NCBI RefSeq assembly: GCF_905475395.1
Contig: NC_058339.1
Span: 37,953,172 to 38,017,171 of the forward strand
From: Chrysoperla carnea
Taxonomy: Eukaryota; Arthropoda; Insecta; Neuroptera; Chrysopidae
Length of the DNA: 64,000 nt
Direction of reading: 5' to 3'
In this document: one piece after another, positions 1-9,817 of the stretch
How positions within the stretch are numbered: the first letter of the stretch is position 1
How the letters are laid out: each line of letters opens with the position of its first letter
Notes under the pieces: model-generated
What the model saw: the letters and a program-made list of their open reading frames with translations, nothing else
The model's database searches: none
What the model was told of the DNA's origin: nothing
Made by a program: the position numbers and the translations under genes

Positions 1-521
1 TTTTACGTTATCAAAATGTAGCATATAATTATTGAAGTTAAAAATTAAATTTTTATGACATTTTAGTACCTACTGAAAAATTTGCCAATTTAACTTGCTC
101 ATTATCAAATACAATGAACAGTAAATATTAATTATATATTCACAATTTTGTACCTAAAAAACTTATTTTTGAGTTAAGTTGTTTGAAAGTTGAACTAAAT
201 ATAAAACTGAAAATTTGTAAATATAATTTTTCGCTTTTATTAAACATTATAAAAAATTAACACGCATACAAATTGTAGTTATTTTCAAAAATTTTAAAGT
301 TTTTACGAATTATAAATTTATTACAGATCCTTTTTATTTATTACGAATACATTACATTAAATAGATACTAAATAATAATAAAAAATATCAATCACCAAAA
401 ACAAAAAAAAAAGGTCGCCACACACTAGCGCCTGGCATATTATCAAAATTCCTTATTGAATGAAAATCAACAAAGAAAAATTTTTAAAAACTAATCAGAG
501 ATCTTTTTCCACCCGCTCGTT
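1..521. other. AT-rich stretch, no gene seen
   Basis: AT-rich sequence with no exon-like open frame, no RNA gene and no clear repeat border. An 81-codon open frame that begins at 460 runs into the repeat starting near 532 and looks like chance. Confidence 0.5.
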
Positions 522-531
522 AATAGGGTAT

Positions 532-1029
532 TCTACTATATTTGAAAAAGTACTTCATGTTGTCTTCATTGTTGATTTTGTAAATAAAAAGCCACCAAAA
601 ATTTATTTCGGAAAAGTACACACGCTTTATTGCCAAAAACTTAAATTAAATTTTAAACCTTTTTTTAAACTGTCAAAAACGCGGGCCTTCAATTTGGTGA
701 CGTAATATCGGTATCATTATACGATATATATTCATAGACAACTAATTATAATAAATATAAATATTTATTATCTATGGATATATTATACCCAGCTGTCTAC
801 ACTAAACTAACTGATGGTCTATGGTTCATACCGATATGACATCACATCAAGGCTTGCCCGCGTTTTTGGTCACGTGATATACAGTTTAAAAATTACGATT
901 TTTGATTTTAATATTATAAAAGAAAAATGTGCTTTTATGACTCGAAATAATATTTAAGTAAATTTTTACATAAATTTTAACTTTTTTCAAATTTCATAAT
1001 TTATTTTTCATTACCGAAAGTACCCTATT
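532..1029. repeat. MITE-like element ending in AATAGGGTA / TACCCTATT
   Basis: The ends form a short terminal inverted repeat (AATAGGGTA at 532-540, TACCCTATT at 1021-1029). A longer inner inverted repeat is also visible: GTCAAAAACGCGGGCC near 677 pairs imperfectly with GGCTTGCCCGCG near 850. Part of the left half recurs at 54551-54745, so this is an interspersed family. No convincing target duplication was found. The element carries no coding sequence and its superfamily is unknown. Confidence 0.6.
1000..1005 (-). terminator. Poly(A) signal AATAAA for the minus-strand ORF at 1075-1569
   Basis: TTTATT on the plus strand reads AATAAA on the minus strand, about 70 bases past the stop codon at 1075. 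It lies inside the right end of the repeat at 532-1029. The hexamer is common in AT-rich DNA, so position is the only support. Confidence 0.4.
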
Positions 1030-1074
1030 GGTGTTAGGCTAGCTAGCATGTGACTAAATGAAACGAAAACATCT

Positions 1075-1569
1075 CTAAGAAACTAAATGCTTAAAACAGT
1101 CATATTGCATGGTACGTTTATCCTGTAATTTACCAATTGTGGACATATAATTATCCTCTTTACATCTTGCACAATACACACTAACACATGAATGTAACGG
1201 GCTACGAAAATAGTATTTTGGATCATTTAATGTTTTATTTTTACGATGTGCCCACATATGTATAGTAATTTCGACCACGGCTAATATTAATGTTAAAGCT
1301 GGATATACAAATAGTGTTGGTAATAAGAATAATACTATTGGGCTAATATCGCTATTAAATGGTAAATGTTTTGATCGAAATTCATCATCGTCGAAAATCT
1401 CTTTATTTTTTGTTATTATATTTGGCGGTATTTTAAATCGATGACTGTTTCTTCGATTTGTTGGATGTCGATATACATAAACATTTGGTCGTTTATGTGG
1501 ATATCGTTCACCAGTCTCAATATCGTAATCGATTTCGCCTGTTTCTAAATCACACATTTTTTTCTTAAT
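1075..1569 (-). CDS. Last exon of an uncharacterised small membrane protein
   Basis: An open frame of about 165 codons on the minus strand ends at 1075. The sequence just upstream on that strand (TTTATTTTGCAG) is a good splice acceptor, placing the exon start at 1569. The first methionine inside the exon is five codons further on (MCDLETGE), so either an upstream coding exon exists or this Met is the start. The protein has an acidic then basic N-terminal part (two ETGE motifs, then KRPNVYVYRHP), one long hydrophobic stretch near residues 79-110 (ISPIVLFLLPTLFVYPALTL and following) that should span a membrane once or as a hairpin, and a C-terminal segment with several cysteines (CVSVYCARCKED). 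I do not recognise the family. An AATAAA lies 70 bases downstream. No upstream exon was identified. Confidence 0.5.
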   Translation of the reverse strand: MKKKMCDLETGEIDYDIETGERYPHKRPNVYVYRHPTNRRNSHRFKIPPNIITKNKEIFDDDEFRSKHLPFNSDISPIVLFLLPTLFVYPALTLILAVVEITIHMWAHRKNKTLNDPKYYFRSPLHSCVSVYCARCKEDNYMSTIGKLQDKRTMQYDCFKHLVS

Positions 1570-1651
1570 CTGCAAAATAAAGATAATTTTTTTATAAACT
1601 TATTAAAATGATACATATTGGATCCTATCTTTAAATAGAGGTAGGTCTATG

Positions 1652-2349
1652 ACCATAAACTAGTTAGCGCCATATATTTATATACGAAAAATTTATTTAT
1701 CAAAAAATTGCTCCAGAAATTCTCCTTCAGATTATACAATTGCTCCACTTAAATAATTAATAATTAATTAGTAATTCATTATTAAAAAATTTGAATTTCC
1801 AATTATCTACTTTTACATTTAATTATTTTAATTGTTAATATTTAAAAACAAATTAGTTATTCATAATTAATAATTTTTAATTCCCGATTGTCCCCATTTA
1901 CATTTACATATACATACTTCAAACGTTGAGGAGTGAGGATTGTATGACAAATTAATATGAAATTTAAAACGTCATATATTTCTAATAATGAATAATTGCC
2001 ATGGTTAACAAACTGGCACAGACTGTCACGTAACAATGTGAGATATGCTTTGTGTGTGTGTATGTGCCTACCATATCCATGGCAACCACGACATGTTCAC
2101 CTACTTTATATTATTCTTATTTATTATAGTACACGAATTTATTATTTTTTTAATATTTACATCCAAAACTAGTTATGCGAATATGCATATACATGACTAG
2201 TTTTGGATGTAAAAGAACTTCGTACCTAAAGGAAGTCCCAAATTAACTAGAGCAATTATATATTCTGAAGGAGCATTTCAGGAGCAATTTTTTTATATAT
2301 ATATATTTTTTTTTAATAATAATATTTGGCGCTATTGCTTGTTTATGGT
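1652..2349. mobile_element. Foldback (Mutator-like) MITE with 9-bp target duplication
   Basis: The element starts ACCATAAAC and ends GTTTATGGT. Arms of roughly 95-100 bases are inverted copies of each other: GCGCC near 1667 and GGCGC near 2329, AAATTGCTCC near 1706 and GGAGCAATTT near 2282, CTCCTTCAGA near 1723 and TCTGAAGGAG near 2264. The direct repeat AGGTCTATG flanks it exactly (1643-1651 and 2350-2358). Long inverted arms plus a 9-bp target duplication are the hallmark of Mutator-like (MULE) non-autonomous elements. No transposase is inside. Confidence 0.72.
2156..2213. repeat. 58-bp hairpin with perfect 18-bp stem
   Basis: TTTACATCCAAAACTAGT (2156-2173) is exactly complementary to ACTAGTTTTGGATGTAAA (2196-2213). 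The 22-base loop is itself partly palindromic (ATATGCATAT). It lies inside the foldback element at 1652-2349. Confidence 0.7.
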
Positions 2350-2615
2350 AGGTCTATGTAGTTTGCTAAGCAAAATTATGTTATTGTTATGGTTTTTACT
2401 TGAAAATTTGCAATGTTTTTGCAATTTAGAAAAAAGTTTGTTTATACTTTTTTCAATACACGTTTTGTTTAGTTCTAAAATAACCCCATCCCAAAATTTG
2501 CAGCTTTTTTATTCTAAAATATGGGCGTAAATACTGTCAATTTTACATGGAAGATAGCATTTCACTTGAAAATCATCTACTTACACCAAAAATTGGTCTA
2601 AATTAAATTATAAGC

Positions 2616-3222
2616 AAAGTGTAACAAAATGATCCCTCAGGGTAAAATGATTCCTCGTTGTTTTAGGTGAACCATTAAAGCCATTTATTACATTTAATCG
2701 ATAGATATCTTACACGTGATCAAATTAATCGTGCAACAAAGACTTATGGTGATGTATAAGCTATTTTGTATATCGTAGCAAAAATATTAATTTTACTGCT
2801 TATGTATGTATGGTAGGACCAATTTCAACGTAAAATATTTGTGTGCTAGTTTTCGCCGGCTAGTTGTTTTATTCTTAGCTTCTGTTTACTTTTAATAGCA
2901 TAATACATTTAGATAGGCTTATAATAAATTTTAAGGTCAGTTTTTATGACAATATTCAAATATATCGTTACGGGTAAAATTATCCCCTCTATGTTCGTAA
3001 AATGATCCCTATTTTGTGTGTAGAATTATAATACGTAAAATGGTCCCCGATCACCAATGTAAAAGAACAATGAATATTTTATATGAACTGTTTGGTAAAA
3101 ATGCAATGGGATCATTTTACCAACCTATTCTTACAAAGTCAGTAAAACGATCCCTTTTGAGAAATATTGAATAGTTCCAAAAATTTTTAAAAATAAAAAG
3201 GAATTGGCATGCATATATTGCA
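2616..3222 (+). repeat. Diverged copy of the GGGGAA-ended MITE family
   Basis: Shares long runs with 37785-38573 (ATGATCCCTCAGGGTAAAATG near 2628, CAACAAAGACTTATGGTGAT near 2736, GAGAAATATTGAATAGTTC near 3159). Both outer ends are lost or mutated, so no inverted repeat or target duplication remains. Confidence 0.65.
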
Positions 3223-5915
3223 GCACTTCAGAATAACTAACTGGGCAATACACAACAACATAATAACTGCATAATACATTAAAGAAAAAGGAAAACTGCA
3301 TTAAAAGGACGGCCTGGCCTCATAATAAAGCTGTTTAATTCAGTCTGAAATTTCTCTTGGGATAAGATACGTATATTGTGATTGTTCCACTGTACCACAC
3401 CTTTCTTCACCATATGTAGAAAGTTGAGAAAGTAGCCTCCAGTGCGACAATGAAATACATTTTTTTAACACATTTTGTGCTTATAGGAACTTGTTTTCCT
3501 ACGAATTTTTGTGCTTAGAAAACAAACTCGTAATTATTTATATAAAATAAAAATTTGGCAAAATTTAGTATTGTTCATAAAATAATAATAGGTCTAAATA
3601 AAAATAATTATTGTATTTTAATATACTTCTGTACGTTTTTTTTCAATTAAATGAGGGAACAGGTGAAGGTCAAACTACCATTTTGTATTTACCTTGAACA
3701 ATCAGTGTAGGTATTTATTTACTTATGCAAGAAATGGAAAATTACAAATGGAATCGAAGCAGCTTTTTTTTGCTTTTAAACTAATTACAAAATTACATGT
3801 TTTATATAAATAAAAACGATTGTGGAATCTTGAAGTAAAAGCTAAGTCGTATGTTTATTATGAGTCAGTCTTATTTCATATTTAATGTGACCAGTAGCTA
3901 AAAAACAATATGCAGAACTATTAATCTGCTGGTCGCAAATCGTTGATGCACAGTCAAGGTCTTAAAGTTTATGCGTTATTAATAACACTTCTTTTTATTT
4001 AAAAATGTTGCAAACAGTGCCCTTAGCATCGTAAATTTTTTTTTTCTTACAGAAAGGTTTGTGTAACAATTTCCGAAACTGAGTAAAGTAAAATTTAATT
4101 GAGTAAAAGAAAGACTATACGAATTTTTTATAGGCAATTAATGAAACCACGGTCAATTGTAGGTCGCGATCAAGTTCTATCCTAGAAGCAAGGTTTTCGT
4201 ACTTTATTCGTATTAAATTTCATTACCTGCACCCGTGAGTTAAGAATTGCTTATCTCGTTCATTTATCATGGCCTAAGTTAGTTATAGTTTATTACCGCA
4301 CGCAAATTGCTGTCAAAATCTGAACAAATAAAAACTTTTTTAATGTTCAAGTTTTCTCATTAACTCATGACAAACTTTAAATTATAATTACCGTTTATTT
4401 TCACATTTTTAGGCGTAGATAAAGTTTTATGCGATATACGTATGTGATAACGCTTTATTAACATACTTCTGATCTTCTGCAATTGCAAAATTGAAGAATG
4501 CGTGCGTTAATAATGTTCTTATCCACTTGTACCATAAATAAATATTTTATGATTAATAGTTTATCAAGAAAATACGAAAACGTTATTTCTCCAAAGACAA
4601 TTTAAGAACTCTTAGAATTCTAGCCATTTGCTACAATAGACCTTTATATTTTAAACTACGATTCATTTGGTTTTGGCTGATTGTCAAAAAACTAGTCATA
4701 TAAAAAAAAACCAAACATCCTTTAACTTTGTCAAACAGTATAAAAGTGGTTTCGTATTTCTTTATATTATTAATTTTTTCACATTCTGTCCGAAGCAAAA
4801 GCGAAACAATTAAAGGATCTATTGGCTCAAGCTTAGCAAGCCTAAATCCAACTCCGAATGATACTATGACTTAAAATCACACCATACTGAATATTGTGTA
4901 TAATTTACATTTTATAAACACTTTCTTATTTATTTAGCAATCAGGTGATACACGACAACAATTGACGTGGACTAGAATGTCTAAATTTGAAATAATACAC
5001 CCGAGGGTCTTATCATAAACGGACTTACAATACGTTTCACGAAAAAGTCATAATATATTTAGTATTACCTAACAGGGAAATTTATTTTAGGCTAAAAAAG
5101 TGCTTGATTGCGTAATAAGGCAAGAATCGTTAAACATATATACGCAAATTCTATTTTGTTTATGAGTCATGAAGCATTTTGATCTAAGAAACTCTCTTCG
5201 GTCATAAAGCAAAAATAGACGTTAAAATTGAACGAATTACCTATACAACTTGCATAAAACTAAAGTTAAACTTAATTTATACATAAAAAACTCACTTTAT
5301 TTTATATTATGATATTAATCCAAAAGAAACAAAATTTCCAACACTAAAATTCACTTTATTTTTTTAATATAAAAACATAATTTTTAATTTTCTTGTTTTT
5401 GACCAAAAAATTTATAAACATAATCAAAACATTTTAACATAATTATTATAAGATTATTTAACAGCAAAAACATCTTTGGATATATTTTTATTCCACGTAT
5501 AAATTTCAATTAAAACATTATGTAGGTAAAAACCTATTTGTTTTGTAAAAAATTATATAAAAACATTAAAAACTGGTTAATTTATGAGCAGACTTAAAAC
5601 CGCTCATACACTTCAAACAAAAATATTATGATAGAATCGCTCCCACTACCATTAATATCAGTATTTATGTAACTAATATCATACAGTGTTGGATTTGAAA
5701 GCAAATCAAACATCGTGTGATTACCTACAAATCCTAGCAAAAAATATCATGTAATTTTTGATAAAGTTTCATCCATTCTTTATAAGTATGATTAACAATT
5801 TATTATATCTCAGTGAAACAAATTCAACAATACTCGTATGCACGATTGATTTAACGAAATGGCAAAAATTTCAGCATTCTTGCAGTAGTACGCGAAAATA
5901 AGCCTGACACTTTCC
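3223..5915. other. Long AT-rich stretch, no gene seen
   Basis: About 2.7 kb without exon-like open frames, RNA genes or repeats that I could match elsewhere in the window. It could hold distal regulatory DNA or old unrecognisable repeats. Confidence 0.45.
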
Positions 5916-6230
5916 ACACAAAAAAACCGAGAAATTTTTCGGGTCCGGAACCCTTAACTCGCATTTGAAACGTATCTAAGAACTCTCCATTAAATTATCT
6001 TTTTCCTTAGAGCAGTCTAAAACTGAGGATCGTCGCCTATTTCTTAGTCGCTCCAGGTAAACTCGCACTTGAAACATAGCTAAGAACACTCCCCATTAAA
6101 TTAACTTTCAAACAAAACAAAAAAAAAATGCAAATCGATTCATCCGTTTAGGCGCTACGATGCCACAGACAGACATACATAACGGTTAAACTTAACACCC
6201 TTTTTTTTTTGGTTCGGGGGCTAAAAAACA
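5916..6230 (-). repeat. Interspersed repeat, CGTAGC/CTAAACG family
   Basis: Contains CATCCGTTTAGGCGCTACGA followed by CACAGACAGACATACATAA and a terminal GGTTCGGGGGCTAAAA. Inside, a unit of about 120 bases (cysteine-free, non-coding; core CTTGAAACATAGCTAAGAAC) is present twice in tandem. Other copies lie at 7225-7420, 27391-27946, 54780-55222 and 58848-59470. Confidence 0.65.
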
Positions 6231-6565
6231 ATTATCGAATGAGATTGACGCCTTTACTGCTCAGCATTACTTTATTAATTATAAAATGCACTCATATTTA
6301 GGTACACTCAAATACATATTTAATCAATCCGTTATTAAATATTTTATTGATTATTTGTTAAAGACTTAGATAACCAATCGATAATTTTGATAAATGAACA
6401 ATTGAATACATATAAATAAATAAAAGATTTAAAATTCAATTAATAAAGGCCAGAGTTTAGATCGAAGTAGGTAATTAGTTGATTCACGGCTTAGAATTCA
6501 TCAATGTTTTGAATGCTGTTATATTCGCTATCTGAAATCCCCAAATGACAAGTAAAAATTTTAAA

Positions 6566-6662
6566 ACGCCACACCAACTTAGTTAGTGTGGCGAGCCCGC
6601 TACCCTAAGCATACAGCGGACGGAATTGGTTACGCCTTAACCAACTGAGCTAATAGGGCGAC
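6566..6662 (-). repeat. tRNA-derived SINE-like fragment
   Basis: Read on the minus strand from 6661, the sequence begins GCCCTATTAGCTCAGTTGG, with a good RNA polymerase III A box (TAGCTCAGTTGG, 6641-6652). A B-box-like GGGCTCG follows about 50 bases on but is shortened. It then runs into a perfect small hairpin (CGCCACAC / GTGTGGCG, 6567-6593). The anticodon arm and acceptor pairing are not those of a functional tRNA, so a tRNA-derived repeat is the better reading. Confidence 0.5.
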
Positions 6663-7004
6663 AGATATTTTAGCAAAGGCGCCGAAAATTCTTTAATAAT
6701 TATCTAGAATTAGTCTTGGTCACTATTCACTATTCACTACTCACTATTTTCGATGTTCAGTGCTTCTAAGCAAATGCTTCCGCTTGTTCTCAACTCAGTT
6801 ATTGATACAAACTAAAATTTCAGTTAATCGAAGAATTCCAATGTGAGAAAAAAATGTATTAAATTATTTTTTAAATGCAGTACTGTTTTTAATAAAAAAA
6901 TAAAAAATTTATTCATATATAGGTATATTGTTGGGTCAAATGTTGAAAAATTTCAATTGAAAATGTTTAATACATAAATAATTATTAATTTTATAATGTT
7001 TTTG

Positions 7005-7032
7005 TTATTATTATTATTATTATTATTATATT
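7005..7032. repeat. (TTA)n microsatellite
   Basis: Runs of TTATTATTATTATTATTATT in AT-rich non-coding DNA. Confidence 0.8.
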
Positions 7033-7224
7033 AAAAGCACCATTGTTTTATTTTGTGGCTGAACTAACTAAAATGTATAATAAAATACATTTATTAAACG
7101 AACCTAGTCAATCACCTTTAAGTAACCTTTTTACTTTATTTGTATTTAATTTTTTTAAATATTTATTTATTTTAATTTATTTACTATCCTTTATCGTGTC
7201 CTTAAATACTTTACATTTGATTTT

Positions 7225-7420
7225 TAACCTCCGACTCGACCAGAGAAAGGTGTTATATGTGTGTATCGTTCTGTGGCTCATAGTTCCCAAACGGATGAAC
7301 CGATTTATTTTAAATTGGAAATTTTCGTTGAAAATTTTGAGTCAATTCGAGCGTTTTTATGATACGATTGTGCACACCAAATTTCATCACATTAAGATAA
7401 TTATTTATTGAACAATAGGT
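7225..7420 (+). repeat. Fragment of the CGTAGC/CTAAACG repeat family
   Basis: AACCTCCGACTCGACC, a GTGTGTATCGTTCTGTGG block and CCCAAACGGATGAACCGATT match the head of the family seen complete at 58848. A 122-codon open frame across it (7043-7411) is a product of the repeat, not a gene. Confidence 0.5.
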
Positions 7421-9580
7421 TCGCAAAAAATGTAAAATGTTATATATTCAAGTCCGTCTACATATCTAATATGGTGACTGATTCATATTAGCTTTTTTAT
7501 GAACAAGTACCTAAGTTTTGTTTTTCTATTTGAGTATTGCTGTGAGCTTTCTTATTCATTTTATTATAATATATGTATATTCGCCAGGCAACCACATAAT
7601 TTGCTGTGGGCCCTAGAGGGGATATGTTTTAACAAAATATAGGGCATAATATATTAAATTTCAATAATTTTAATATTCATCTTATATAGGGTGTCTAATT
7701 AGAAAATTTTTAAGAAATATTGTAGAACTTCAATTGAGTTAAATTGAGTTGATTTAGACTTAATAATAAACGCTTCCTCGTTACTGATAAGTACTTTAAA
7801 TATAAAAATTGTCTTCATAACAAAGCTAACACCTTTTTTTCGAAACATCTTTTCGAAAAAGGAATACATTCAGCATAAACCAGTTACATTCAACAGTAAA
7901 GTTCTTTATACTTGTAGTAGAGGAGTAACTGATTAGGTACCACTTTTTTTATTATAAATGGTCATATTTAAGAAACCCACCCACTATAATCAACAATTAA
8001 AAGAAATGCTACCACGTTATAGCCAGAGTCCAAATTTTTTTCTAAAATTAATATAGCCAAGTTATTCTTTATTAAACATCTTTAACAAACAATTGGGTAC
8101 ATCCTGTAGTTCTTTTTCCGAAAATTCCACGAACAACCTTCTTCCTCGATAAAACGTATAAGTTGTTATAAAATACAGCAAAATTAGTACAGCAAAAGAT
8201 TAATTAAGGAAAACGAAATTAATCGCTCGTTTTCTATAAAAACCTTATGAAATGTGTTTTTACGTGTCAAATATCATTAATAAGCCATGAGCTAGTTTCT
8301 ATTTGTTAATAAACAATAAATTAATTAATAATTCAATCAAAAGGTCAATGTTAAAATTGACTTAAAAGGATAGTAAATAGGCAACTTGTATGACGCAAAT
8401 GTGAGTGTTTGTCAAATAATCGAAAAAATATTATACGTGTATAACGTATACGTAATATAAGTTGCCCATTTATTATTTATTATCTCATAGCTTACTAATT
8501 ATATTTGATACCTAAGAAACACATTCCATCTGGTTTTAGCGCAAAAATCTATGCAATGCATGCAAGATCTTTTATCCCCTATTTCACTTTTTGCGATAAA
8601 AAGTATTCTATTTCTTTCCTCAAGGATCCATCTATTTCTACACCAGGAGCCATCAAAATTGGTTTAGCGGTTTAGGTGTAAAGAAACTTGTAAATCTAGG
8701 TCAACGACATAGTGCTAGCTCTATATAACTTTTTAAGCTCTACCTTTTTTATTTAAAACTTTTTTTTTTGTAATAACCTTTTTTGAGAGTTACAACTCAG
8801 TCTCAAATTAAATGAGACACCCAGATTTCACATTTTCTTACTACAAAGAATTGTAGCATACTGCACTACTATAAAAAAGTTTAAAAAAACCTTGGCCAAC
8901 CAATAATTACTGTAAAAATAATTATCCAATAAAATAAAATATAATCAACCATTAATAATAATTATATTATGAAGTTTTGTATGTATAATTTAACTATAAA
9001 AAAGGAGGGTTAGTAATGATATTTTTTGGGGGGAAATGCAACAACAAGAATTTTTAATTGTCACTTGAACACGAAAAACATAAACAAATCCTGATTATAA
9101 TTGTTTTTCAGTGATCATGGCAAGTATTATAAATGATATGTAATAATCATTGCATATATTAATGCAATGCATTATATTAGTAACAAGAATATAAGATTAT
9201 TACTCATAAGTAATCATTTTTTTCACTGCAAATTTTCAAATAGATAAATTAGATAATCAAAATGGTAAAATCTAATGTACAATTTTCATTTTCTAATTTA
9301 GGTTTTTGTCCTTGCCAGAGATTATTCGAATTACAATATAATCATTAAAATTATTTATATAATATTGAGTTCGTTATTTACAAGAATGAAATAACTATTG
9401 CCTTACTCCCTGATTTAAAGAATATTAATTACGACCAAATAATAATTGACTTGACAGCTATTAATGGTTCTTCTGTAAATAAATGTGATTTGATATTATT
9501 TTAATTAAAAAAAAATTATTTATACCGATATGTCATAGAAACTTACTGTATATATACAATCATTTACATTTATCAGCAAA
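7421..9580. other. AT-rich upstream region of cry, no gene seen
   Basis: About 2.1 kb with no exon-like frames or matched repeats. It precedes the E-box pair and first exon of cry, so distal control elements may lie here, but none can be named. Confidence 0.4.
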
Positions 9581-9585
9581 TCGCT

Positions 9586-9606
9586 CACGTGTAAATTCTG
9601 CACGTG
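9586..9606. promoter_or_regulatory. Two tandem CACGTG E-boxes upstream of cry
   Basis: CACGTG occurs at 9586-9591 and again at 9601-9606, nine bases apart, about 227 bases before the cry start codon. In insects, CLOCK/CYCLE binds CACGTG E-boxes and often uses closely spaced pairs. Only isolated CACGTG sites were noticed elsewhere in the window (near 868, 2713, 16619 and 32377), so the pair is unlikely to be trivial. Clock control is an inference. Confidence 0.5.
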
Positions 9607-9817
9607 ATATAGACACACACTACAACAACAAGGAATAAGTAAACAGAGTTCAATATTTTCTTTTACATAGTAAAGAGAATTTATTTAAATATATTATCAT
9701 CATTTCTTCTAGAACATTCAGACATGATTTCGAAACATATAACATCTCGAGCAACTTGAAATTATTATTAAGAAATAATATTGTGTGTTTAAGTGAATAG
9801 TTTTTTTAGAAACAAAA

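Noticed and set aside
868-873. CACGTG near 868 (also 2713, 16619, 32377) as clock E-boxes
   Set aside because: Single sites, several of them inside repeats and none near a clock gene start.
6587-6661. A functional tRNA gene on the minus strand
   Set aside because: The A box is good but the B box is shortened and the anticodon and acceptor arms do not pair; it is a tRNA-derived repeat at best.
7043-7411. 122-codon open frame as a gene
   Set aside because: It runs through a (TTA)n-adjacent AT-rich stretch and a repeat of the CGTAGC/CTAAACG family.
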